64,000 bases of DNA, taken from Leucosporidium creatinivorum (lineage: Eukaryota; Basidiomycota; Microbotryomycetes; Leucosporidiales; Leucosporidiaceae). Below, one piece after another: positions 51,576 to 62,773 of this stretch. The notes beneath the pieces were generated by a model. That model had not been told where the DNA came from. It searched no databases and was given only the letters and a program-made list of their open reading frames with translations. The DNA is taken from NCBI GenBank assembly GCA_001600635.1, contig BCKL01000013.1, positions 156,722-220,721 of the forward strand, read 5' to 3'. Numbering within the stretch: position 1 is the stretch's first letter; each line of letters begins with the position of its first letter. Made by a program: the position numbers and the translations under genes.

Positions 51576-54417
51576 ATGGGCGAGGCTTGTAAGTCGGGGC
51601 TCTGGCGCAAGAGCAGTTCGCCAGCGAGGATCTAGCTCATCATCTCCTTCTCTACACAGCGTCCTCTTCGTCTGCGAGGGGCTCTCCCGCCTCGAGCTCG
51701 CCCCGCTCTCCCATCTCGTACTCGCGTGAGGTGCTGCTAGCGCTCTACAAGTCGCCGCTGGTGGCCAAGCCGGATGGAATGAAGGACCTATCCGAGTGGT
51801 ATGGGTGAGTACTCGTCTACGCTGTAGCAGCTTGCTTGCGCTGGCTTTTGCTCGTGCGTTCACCGCTGATCTATCGCCTTCCCTCCACCCCTCATCCACC
51901 TCGTCCTGCACCCTTCCTCGTTCGAACTATACAGAGAGTACAGCGACCCACCTTCCTCTCCTCCGTCGCGAGCGCGCGACATGCACGGCACTCCCTCCCG
52001 CACCAACTCGTCCAGCAACGGCCTCTCCGTCGGCGGACGACCCAACCCCTTCGCCAACTTTGGTCGCTTTGGCGTTGACGGTGGACTCGAGGGAGAGATT
52101 GGCGGCAAGCTGCCAGAGAGGAGGAGAGGGGACAGGGACGCAGCGCCTCACATGGGAGGCTCGTCCGAGAGCAGGAGGGAGGGCGGAGGCAGGAATGGCC
52201 GAGCAAACGGCGTAGAGCGCGATGGAGAGGGTAGCAGCCCGACCAAGACGGCCGCTGGCTTCTTCTCCAACGAAAGGGAGCGCTCGGAGCGCATGAGGGT
52301 GAGGGGCGAGGGAGTGACCTCCGGCGGAGGCAGGGAAAGGCGGGACGAGACGATCAAGAAGGAAAAGCGAGCAGATGAAGGAGGATGGAGGAGCGTCGGC
52401 AGCACCTCAGGTCAGTCGCCGAGCCGCTGGAGCTCCGCCCGTCGTCACGCTGACCTTCGGTCCCGTTCGCAGATCGCGACAGGCGGCTCGGTCGAGGCAA
52501 CACCAACACCAATGACTCTCGAGAGTCTCGAGGCGACTCGCGTCGCGACCGCGACCGCGATGGCGATACTCGCAACACCCCTCGCTCGGGCCGTCCTGCG
52601 TGGATGGACGACGAGGCTCCCTCCTCGTCCTCGAACGCACCAGCCTGGATGGATGCTCCTGCATCCGGGGGAATGTCGTTCGGCTCGGGCAACGTCATCG
52701 AGCAGGAGAGGGCGAGCGGAGGAGCCCCCGGGGGAGGTGCGGACGGCGTCGACTCGATCCAGGCGTGGAAGCAGCAGATGAAGGAGATGGAACGTCGGGA
52801 GCGCGAGAGGGAAGCAGGAGTGTCGTCGACCAACGACGACAAGCCCACCGCCAACGGACACTCGTCTCTTCCCACCCCTCCCGAGCCGACAGGATCCTCG
52901 GTCCTCAACGACCTGCTCAACTCCGGCGGCGGCGACTCGGCCATCCTCTCGGCCAAGCCAGCCGCACCGAGCGTTTTCGAGAACCTCATCAGCGGCCCTT
53001 CCTCCAGCTCAGCACCAAGCGGCGCCGAAGGATCAGCGCGAGGAGGACGGGGCAGTCGCTTTGCCAAGTTCTTCGACGGCAAGCCTCCCGCAGGACAGTC
53101 GCCTGTCTCGTCTCCTCCTCCTCAACATCAGCCTCAACCTTCGGTCTTCGAGAGCCTCATGGGCGTCTCGGCTGGGTCCACCAAGAAACCCGGGAGCCCT
53201 GGTCCGTCGAAGGAGGATGCGGACAGCATGGCTAGGCTCTTGGGAATGCTTCAGGTCTCTAGTGTGAGTCTTTCTGCCGCCTCTGATCATTCGAGACCGC
53301 TCGCTGACGTCGACTTCTTCTCGCAGACCCGCTCCCACTCGCCCGAGGTGACGAAGCACGCCCCTCCAGCTGTCTCCTCGCCCGTCGTTCACTCGGCTTC
53401 AGCACCCCACTCGGCACCCTCGCCCGCTCCTACGTCGGCTTCCGCCTCGAGCGAGCGGCCCCAAGGAGGTCGAGGCAGTCGCTTCGCCTTCTCGCAATCG
53501 TCGAGTCAGCAGCAACAGCAAGGCCCGCCTCCTCCTCCTCAGCAGCCCCTCCAGTCGCCTCCCCTGCAGTCGCCGCCTGCGCAACCTTACGGCGCTGCCC
53601 CTCAGGCGTTCGCCTTCCCTCCTCAGCAGCAGGCGCAGGCCGCCCAATCGCCATCGGACGCTCGCGGTTCTTCCTCTCTTCCTCCTCATTCGCGCTCGGC
53701 CTCTACGACCAACACGACCTCGCCGCCGCTCGGTCAAGGGCCTTTCAACGCCCAAGGCCAGGCTCCCCCTCAGGCCCAGCAGCAGCAGCCTACTCCTCAG
53801 CAGCAACAGCAGCAGCCACCGTTCATGGGACCTCCAGGCTCGCAGAACAATCTCCCTCCTCACCTGCTCACTCAGCAGGGAGCTGCTTCTCGCCCTCTTC
53901 CTCCGCCGAACGGCATCCCCAACTTCCCTCAGCAGCCCAACGGCGGTATGCCCCCCTTCCCCATGTCGATGGGACCGAACGGACGTCCTGTCCCTCCTCC
54001 CATGCTCTCGCCAGCGCACGAGCTTCCAGCGCACCTTCGCGGCATGGCTCAGCCCGGCGTTCCCCTTCCTCCTCAGCAGTACGGCCGCCCGCCGCTCCCT
54101 CCCGGCTCGGCTCCTCCACCGCCATTCATGATGTACGGCGGCCCCCCTCCTCCTCACGCCATGTACGGAGGACCACCACCTCCCCAGTTCCGAGGCGGGC
54201 CGCCGATGCCTTACGGAGGGCCGGTTCCCGATCTGATGGCTCTGCTCAACTCGGGAGGACCGCGTATGGGAGGACCTCCACCACCTCAGCAGGCGAGGGG
54301 ACCTGGTCCTGGTGAGTTTGAGCAGATCTCGCAGGACTCGAGCGCCGAGGCTGACGTTTCTCCCTCGCTTTCGCAGACATGCGCCAGTACATGCCGATGG
54401 AAGAGCAGCGCCAATAA
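51576..54417 (+). CDS. eIF4E-binding protein, 4E-T/Eap1-like
   Basis: Exons from ATG 51576 (MGEA then an intron) to TAA 54417, about 800 residues. Close to the N-terminus is ISYSREVLLALYKSP, a consensus eIF4E-binding motif YxxxxL-phi (YSREVLL), followed by KPDGMKDLSEWYG, the same arrangement as in metazoan 4E-T and Cup. Then an Arg/Asp/Gly-rich region, RSGRPAWMDDEAP and SNAPAWMDAPA (4E-T has a comparable Glu-Trp segment), several short LNDLLNSGG/ALLNSGG and SVFESLMG segments, and a long Gln/Pro-rich tail. It probably represses translation and acts in P-bodies. It is mostly disordered, as expected. Confidence 0.75.
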
Positions 54418-54764
54418 GCTCGTAACGGAGTGTGCAGGATAGCTTGATGGTCGTCGGTCGTCTTCGTCTCGTCTCTTCTCGGTCCTCGTCTATTGCCTTT
54501 CGGTTCGGTTCCGACTTGGTAGTGATGTAGTCTCCTCCCCTCGCTTCCCTCTGACTACCGCCTCTCTTCCTCGTTTGTACATTTGATAGCGGCTCTTGAA
54601 TGCAGATGTCTTCAGATAAACTCGTGACGCGAGGCGCAGTGCGAGTGCGGAGAGGCGAAAGCCTCTTGCTCTTCGTCCTCTCTCTCTGCTTGATCTCTCG
54701 TCTCCTCAAAGCAGCCGCGTGTTCTCAGCGCTACAGCAAACCCTCTCAGCCGGAGCACCACTAC
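54418..54764. other. Intergenic
   Basis: 3' flank of the 4E-T-like gene and leader of the DNA polymerase gene. An ATG at 54605 opens a frame running in the leader that ends before joining any exon. No feature recognised. Confidence 0.4.
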
Positions 54765-56424
54765 ATGGGCAGCCCCGATGAGGAAAGTTCGCGCTCTCCA
54801 GGCGACTCGCTGCCTCCCTCCGCCTTCGCCGCCGTCCCAACGCTCTCCGTGTACCGCAAGTCACCTCGACCGTGTCCGAACCAAGCTCTCGTGGACGAGC
54901 TAGCAGTGCTGAGGTCTTGGAGGTTTCTGCAGCATGGCAGTACGTCTGGCGTCTTCCTCCAGCTCCCCTCCGAGCAGCTAACCTCATTGGACGAATAGCT
55001 GGCGCACCGGAAAGCATCTCCTACGCTACAGCAATATCCGCCATCATCGGCGCTCCCAAGATCGAGAATGTAGAACAAGCGCGGAGGCTGCACAAGGTGA
55101 GGGCGGAACTCCTTGAGCCCTCAACCGCTTGCTGATTACATCTTTACAGGTCGGGCCCAAGCTGCTCATCAAGATAGAAGAGTTTCTCAACACCGGACGG
55201 ATAGAAGAGTCCGGTTAGCTCTCTCCCCGACCCAGACTGCCTCCGCCGAAGCTGACCTTCGCTCTCGCAGAGCAAACACGAAACAGCGCCAAGTACAAGG
55301 CAGTGGACGAGATGACGTCGGTGTACGGCGTTGGTGAGTCTATCTGCTCTCCGCTGCGACTTACCCACTGACCTCTAGCTGCTCCACCAGGTCAAAAGAC
55401 GGCCCTCGAGCTTTATGAGAACGGGATTCAGTCGCTTGAGCAGATGCGGCAGCTCGACAGGTGGCCTATTGGCTTCAAGTACCAGGAGGATATGGAGATC
55501 AAGTGAGCTCGGTGGTCTCCAGCCTTCCGTAGCCAGCGCTCACCTTCCGCTCGGCGCTCCTTCGCAGAATGAGTCGCGCCGATTGCGAAAGCGTCGCGGA
55601 CTTCATTCGGATCCAGCTGGAAAGAGTGGAGCCAGGTGCTCACACAGTGCTGCTAGGAGGGTGAGTGTATCTCGTCTCGCCTGACCTGCCCTCGCTGACC
55701 GTTCGCCGAGTGCAGCTATCGCCGAGGGAAGACCCACTCATCCGACATCGACCTGCTCATCACCTATCCTCACGAGGAAGGCAAAGAGAAAGACGTACTC
55801 AGTCGTCTCCTCGCCCGTCTGCTAGCTAAAGGTGAGTTCATGCCTTCACGCCATGGCCAGTGACGTCTCAAGCCGATCCCTCTTCCTCGCAGGCCTCATC
55901 CCCGACGACGGCATCCTCTGGTCCAGTAACTTCGCCTCTCACAACATCGCCCCCGAGCGCAAATCCAGACGCTCCTTCGACTCCCTCGACAAGGCTTTCG
56001 TCATCTTCCGCCATCCGATGAATGGGACGACTCGCAAGCGCGATTATTTTCGACGAGTGGACATCATCTTCACTGCTTGGTCGACTTATGGTAGTGCGGT
56101 GGTAGGGTGGACAGGCTCGACCCAGTTCGAGAGGGACTTGAGGCAGGTGGCGGAGAAGAAGTGAGTTCGAGCCGAGGAAGAGGAAACGCCGAGGGTGGAT
56201 GGCTGATCTCCTTCTCGTCGCGCAGAGGCTGGAAATTCGAGGCGGGAGGAATCTTCGATCAGCGTACCGGTGCTCGAGTGCCTGTACCCATGGCTACCGA
56301 GAAGGACGTCTTTCGAGCGCTCGAGATTCCCTGGCTTCGTGAGTCTGGCTCGCTCAGCTCGCTTCTTCCGGCTCGCTGACCCCTTGTCTCTACAGCGCCC
56401 CATCTTCGCAATGCAGATCCTTAG
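54765..56424 (+). CDS. Family X DNA polymerase (Pol beta/lambda/Pol4-like), no BRCT
   Basis: About eight exons give roughly 420 residues. After a short polar N-terminus come the 8-kDa domain (ISYATAISAIIGAPKIENVE, HKVGPKLLIKIEEFLNTG) with a helix-hairpin-helix, the fingers HhH VYGVGQKTALELYENGI, and the palm: VLLGGYRRGKTHSSDIDLLIT with the first two catalytic Asp and KRDYFRRVDIIF with the third. The steric gate region reads GWTGSTQFERDLR, and the C-terminus EIPWLPPHLRNADP is typical of the family. It fills short gaps in base-excision repair or end joining. Fungal Pol4 and Pol lambda usually carry an N-terminal BRCT domain; none is seen here. Confidence 0.88.
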
Positions 56425-57036
56425 ACTTATGCTTGTGCTTTGAAGCTGTCTCTTGTAATATCTATGCAAAGTTTGAACGATACGGATCGCGGGTCGGCGA
56501 AGGAGAGCGGGAGGCCGGAGAGGTCGACGGGGACTGTCGGCTCTCAAGTTGCGAAAGAAGGGAATCGGGCTTCATCCAGCTCTGTTCAAGATGTCGCTAG
56601 GACTCTGCTTCCGTTGAGAAGGTTGCCCCTTCCCTCGGCTCTGCCTCCTTCGGCGACGGCGGGCTGCGCGAGCCGGAGAGCAGCGTGAGAGCTCTCCGCG
56701 CGTGTAGTCAAGCAGAGCGCTGTGCCATAAAGTGCATCAGACCAGCGACAACTGCTCTACCGCTCTACAGCAGCTCCTCCGGCACCTCGACACGCTCAGC
56801 ACGTGACTTTGCTCAACTCGTCGCGCTGGCTGTTTGTTGCTGCTCTCGCTCGCTGTGATGGTTCTCTCTCGGTCGACGATGAGGGAAGATAGGGGAACAC
56901 GGCAGTAAGATACACGTGTAACAAATGGTGACTAAGAAATGGGGACTGCTGCTCTGAAAGTCGAATGGATGGGGCTCCCTCCCCCCTCTGCTCCTCCTCT
57001 GCTCAATGCTGCTACTGATTGGGTAGAGCGCTAGAT
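56425..57036. other. Convergent intergenic region
   Basis: Between the 3' ends of the DNA polymerase gene and histone H3. No gene, RNA or repeat is recognised. The last ~100 bp should contain the H3 3' UTR. Confidence 0.4.
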
Positions 57037-58602
<1,566 letters not shown>

Positions 58603-59071
58603 GCGTTTCTCGCACCACAACACCACCATTTTCGACTTTCACGCGCCCTCTTTGCGTACACCCTCCCTGTTGTTTTGATGCATTTCAGACTGCCCCTTCG
58701 CGGTGGCTTCGTCTCCTTGAACCTGATTGCTATCGCCGAGAGTGAGCGCTGAGAGTGAGAGCTGCTCAGAAAGAGCTATCGGAGAAGAGCTCCTCTATAC
58801 GGGACCAGCTCCAGCGCACTCTGCACCAGGCCAAGTCGACTTGCGACCAAGGCTCTTGCTCCTCCCGCTACCTCGTCTCTGCTCGTCTTGTCGCTCGAAG
58901 GCTATACAACAGCTCAAGCTACAGCGAGGACTCTACTCGTGCTCCAGCAGCATCCCTCGCACTACTACAAAGGTAGGCTCGCTCGCTCCCCACTTCTCAC
59001 GGTCTCCCGCTTGGTCCTCCCTCCCGACTCGAGCTGACTCTGCTGCTCTACAGCTCTACCTAACAGACCAA
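58603..59071. other. H4 3' flank and leader of the next gene
   Basis: The right part contains a probable 5' UTR intron (GTAGGCTC donor near 58975, GCTGAC branch, CTACAG acceptor near 59054) of the F-box-like gene. No other gene seen. Confidence 0.45.
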
Positions 59072-60400
59072 ATGGAAGCTGCACCTGCTCTCCACCTCTC
59101 GGAGGAAGCCCAAGACCTCATCCTCGACTTTGTCCGAGGCGGCTCGCCTGCTCCAGAAGCGAGAGCGACCTTCCACGCCTTCGGCCTCGTCTCGCGCAAG
59201 TGGCTCTCGTCGGGCAGGAGGGCACTCTACTACGACCCTTTCATCACCCGCTTCGACAGCTGGAAGGCCGCCGAGTCCCTGTGCGAGTCGGTCAGAAGCA
59301 ACGCCGGGCTGGGAGCGAGTGTGCGCCGCCTTGGAGGCTTGGAAGTAGTGTCGAAGCTTCTGCACAAGAGGAGGAAGGATTTCGATTACGAAGAGGGCAA
59401 GATCGTGCACGGTCGTAACGGATGGCAGTGGGGGGCCGAGCTCGTCGCACTCTGTCCGAACCTTCGCTCGGTCGGCGTTCATCTCGCCAACTCCAAGCAG
59501 GCGCTCGCCCTCGCTAAGAGCATCTCCCCTCGTATCACCTCTCTTACCCTTCAATCCCCACGCGACTCGCCCTACAGCGCCGGCGAGCTCACCTACTGGC
59601 TCAACACGGCTCGGAGCTCCCTCGACAACCTCGTTCAGCTCTCGGTGATCAACTTCCATTGGCCGAGGGTCGTCAAGCGCAAGGAGGAGGAGGAAGGGCC
59701 GAGCTTCCCGCCCCCCATCCAAGCCCTCTCCGTCGACGATTGCTCCCTCGCCACCTCGGACCTCTTCGCCTTCATCCCTTCAACGCCCTCGCACCTCCGT
59801 CACCTCTCCCTTCGCACTCGCATGGCCCTCTCTGCAGCCGACGGCGTCTTACTCATCTCGGCGGTCGGTCCATCGCTCGATTCCCTCTCCTTCGCCTCGC
59901 TCTGGGCCACTCGCCCCTCCCGAGTGATCCTCCCCGAAGAATACGCCGAGGTCGACGGTCATTCGCTCCCTCTTAGCTTCTTTTCGCCCCTCCCCAAGCT
60001 CAAGACTCTCGAACTCACCTACACCACTGGCATGTCGCTCCCCAAACTCGAAGCTCTCGCCCTCGGCTCGCCCAAACTCAAATCCCTCAGCCTGCATCGT
60101 TCGACCTGGCAGCTCGACTCGCCTCCCTTCGACCTCGCACCCGCCGCCGCCTTCTTTGCCGCTCGACCTCAACTCGAAGCCATCTTCTCCGAGCAACTCG
60201 ACGCTCTCAAAACCCTCAATCTCGGGTTGTTGCCCGTCGTCAAGGGGACCAAATGGAAGGGCATCAAAGAGGTCACTGAGAGCAAGGGCGTCAAGCTGAA
60301 GATGGAGGGATGTCGAGACCCGAGCAAATGGTTGCGCTGCGGAGGGTGTAACGCTCTGCACGAGTATGATGAAGGAGCGGATCAGCTCGAGTACGATTAG
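59072..60400 (+). CDS. F-box-like/leucine-rich protein
   Basis: A single-exon coding frame of 442 residues (ATG 59072, TAG 60400). The N-terminus LHLSEEAQDLILDFVRGGSP and SRKWLSSGRRALYYDPFIT is the degenerate F-box arrangement common in basidiomycetes. The rest has leucine-rich strands: LCPNLRSVGVHLA, RITSLTLQSP, LRHLSLRT, LDSLSFASLW, LKTLELTY and LKSLSLHRS. The C-terminus has a small Cys pair (LRCGGCNALHEYD). Probably a substrate receptor for an SCF ubiquitin ligase; the target is unknown. The frame stays open upstream to about 58727, but I take 59072 because a leader intron ends just before it. Confidence 0.65.
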   Translation: MEAAPALHLSEEAQDLILDFVRGGSPAPEARATFHAFGLVSRKWLSSGRRALYYDPFITRFDSWKAAESLCESVRSNAGLGASVRRLGGLEVVSKLLHKRRKDFDYEEGKIVHGRNGWQWGAELVALCPNLRSVGVHLANSKQALALAKSISPRITSLTLQSPRDSPYSAGELTYWLNTARSSLDNLVQLSVINFHWPRVVKRKEEEEGPSFPPPIQALSVDDCSLATSDLFAFIPSTPSHLRHLSLRTRMALSAADGVLLISAVGPSLDSLSFASLWATRPSRVILPEEYAEVDGHSLPLSFFSPLPKLKTLELTYTTGMSLPKLEALALGSPKLKSLSLHRSTWQLDSPPFDLAPAAAFFAARPQLEAIFSEQLDALKTLNLGLLPVVKGTKWKGIKEVTESKGVKLKMEGCRDPSKWLRCGGCNALHEYDEGADQLEYD

Positions 60401-60644
60401 CGAGGAGGGCTAAGGGGGAGAAGAGGAAGCTGTGCTTGTCGCCTTTGCTGCCGTCGCTGCCAGTGACACTATAGGAATTGAATACTTTCCACCTTTCCTC
60501 GCCCTTCGCTGTACTGCAGAGCGCATGCTAGCGAGCTGTTGAGCGAACACCGAGGTCGCTCACTTCTCCTCGGCGACTCTCGCTGCCTTGCGCCAATTAC
60601 AACAAGATGATGTGAATTGTCTATAAACGTCTGAACCGCTATGG
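60401..60644. other. Convergent intergenic region
   Basis: Short 3' flanks of two converging genes. A CTATAAA lies at 60620-60626; in this convergent setting it is unlikely to be a promoter. Confidence 0.35.
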
Positions 60645-62494
60645 CTACCCCAGGCTCTGCTGCCGCGCCTTCTCCTCCTCTTGTTGGCTCTCCCTTCGAG
60701 CGCCGAGGATCAAGCCGGCAAACGAAGCGACGATCAAGCCGCTGCCTACGATGGAGGCGAGGGAAAGCGGAGGTGAGTTGGGGAGTAACGCGTCGGCGAG
60801 GGCGACGAATACGAGGGTGAGGAGGTTCCCGACTGACTGCGAAGGGGGAGAGGGAGTCAGCGAGAGGACGAGGTGAGCGAGCGGCTGGCGAAAAGCCGCG
60901 AGAATAGAACGCACGGCAACCACTGGACCCCAGAGAGAGAGCAAGATCATGAAGCCAGCGTTGAAGCAGACGCCAGAGAGGACGATGCCGAGGATGGGCA
61001 GCCAGGTGTTGCTCGGCGGCGCCTCGAATTGCTCCCAGCCGAGGTAGTGGAAGATTGGGATGGGTAGCCAGAAGAGGAGGGCAGTGGCGAGGCCGATGAG
61101 TGAAGTTATGGTGTTTGAGTACAGGAGGAACGTGGTGACGGTGGGGTTGGTGAGGGATGCGGGAGGAGGGGAGGCGATGCGAAGGTGGTTGGCGAGGGAG
61201 TGCGGTGAGGACGGGGCTTGAGCTTCTGGGTCGGTCTCGTCTGCTGAGTCGGAGGGATTCAGAGCGGTGGGTGAAGCGAGGAGGGACTCGGCTTCCTCTT
61301 CATCATCGTCGTCGTCTCCTTCCAGCTCGTCGGGGTCAGGTAGAGCGACTGCAAAGGGGGGCGAGAGGGTCAGCGAGGAGGCCGACGCAGGAGGAGGAGT
61401 AGGTCGAAAGGGCTGTGGCAGAGAGCAGGGAAGTGGCGGAAAGGCAGAGGCGTGGGGAAGCGGGAGACAGAGAGGCGGGGAGGCAGCTTCGGCTTACCAT
61501 TCATCTTGTACCAGACCTATGGAGAGGGTGGGAGATCAGCTTCAGACCTAGAGTGGACAAGACTAGGAGTGCTCACCTCATACCACGCATAGCTCACTGC
61601 TCCAAAGAAGGCCAAAGAGTTGCCAATCATCCTCGACGTGCCGGCCTTCCTATCCTCCTCTCCACCATCGCCTGGCACCGTGGAGCCCAGCCACGAATCT
61701 CCATAGGCGATGACTATGACTCCGAGCAGCGCAACGACCACCGAGGCGAGTTTGGCCCGAGTTGCGGTTTCGCCGAGGAAGAGGACCGCGAGGATGTAGG
61801 CCCAGAAGGCAAAGCTGTTGTAGATGGCCGTGATGTCGGTGACTGCCGTCAACGGCATGGCAGCATACCAGCTCAAGGCGGGCGCGGCGATGAGGACGGA
61901 GAGCTGGAGCACCGTCCTTGCCATCCTCCAAGCCCAACCCCATCGCCCCTCCTTTCCGCCTCGCCCGAGTAGCCGCCGCTTGCTCGTACGTCGTCGTACA
62001 CCAGGTCGATCTTCCCTCTGATTCGGTGTTGGTGGGAGCGAGGCTCGAGAGAGTGAGCGGGAATAGCTCGGTCGGTGAGAAGGGGGCGCCGGAGATGGCT
62101 GCGAGGTCGACCGAGGAGGGGCAAATTGGAGTTGGAGGACGGAGAGGAGGGTGTAGAGTGACGGAACGATGGGGATGTTGAGAAGTCGAAGGGCGAAGAG
62201 ATGTAACGGAGCAAGGAGGACGTAGCCGCTGCGAAGGAGAGAGGGTCAGCGAGACTTCGAGCTGGCCGCATATCAGATCAAGCTCACCTATGGGTCAAGT
62301 AGAAGAGAAAATAAGGCTTGCGGTATCCCAAAGACTGCTGTACGATCTGCGCCAGCTCAGTCTGCAGCGTGTAGGCTGTTTGAGAGAGAGTAGCTTGATT
62401 AGCGGCGGTCTCGCGGGCTCAGAGACGACCGTAGCTCACCGAGGAGCACAGCTACAAAGATACCCAACGCTCCAGTCGTCTGTAGGCTTCCCAT
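60645..62494 (-). CDS. DMT-superfamily transporter (SLC35F/nucleotide-sugar-like)
   Basis: Exons join from ATG 62494 (MGSLQTTGALGIFVAVLL) to TAG 60645, about 480 residues. Ten membrane helices are expected; those visible include HSGYVLLAPLHLFALRLL, LQLSVLIAAPALSWYAAM, AFWAYILAVLFLGETA, LASVVVALLGVIVIAYGD, LYSNTITSLIGLATALLF and SIVGSGLIVASFAGLILG. The TAIYNSFAFWAYILAVLFLGE pair of segments and the second-half GVCFNAGFMILLSLWGPVV are typical of the EamA/SLC35F fold. A long acidic loop (LEGDDDDDEEEAES) lies mid-protein. Probably a vacuolar or Golgi membrane transporter; the substrate is unknown. Confidence 0.8.
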
Positions 62495-62773
62495 CTTCGA
62501 CAGCTCGCGAGAGGAAGAGCTCAGAGCTGGCGAGACTCGGCGTCACGGCGCGGCGAGCTGAGGGCCGAGCTTGCTGCGATGGGCTACAGGCTGGCGGAGT
62601 TGAATGATATTGCTGTACAGTAGTCCAGAATGGCGGAGTCGAAGCGAGTAAATGAGGTCGAAGGGCAAGGGACAAGCTCCGCCGAACGCGCTTCAAGCTT
62701 TCCCCTCAACCGATCACTCGGCTCTCATCTACACCACATTCGGGGCTCGAGGACAGCTGGTACAGGATTAGAC

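Noticed and set aside
53399-54709. 436-codon Arg-rich open frame on the minus strand
   Set aside because: Antisense to the Gln/Pro-rich tail of the 4E-T-like gene; its composition is simply the complement of CAG/CCT repeats.
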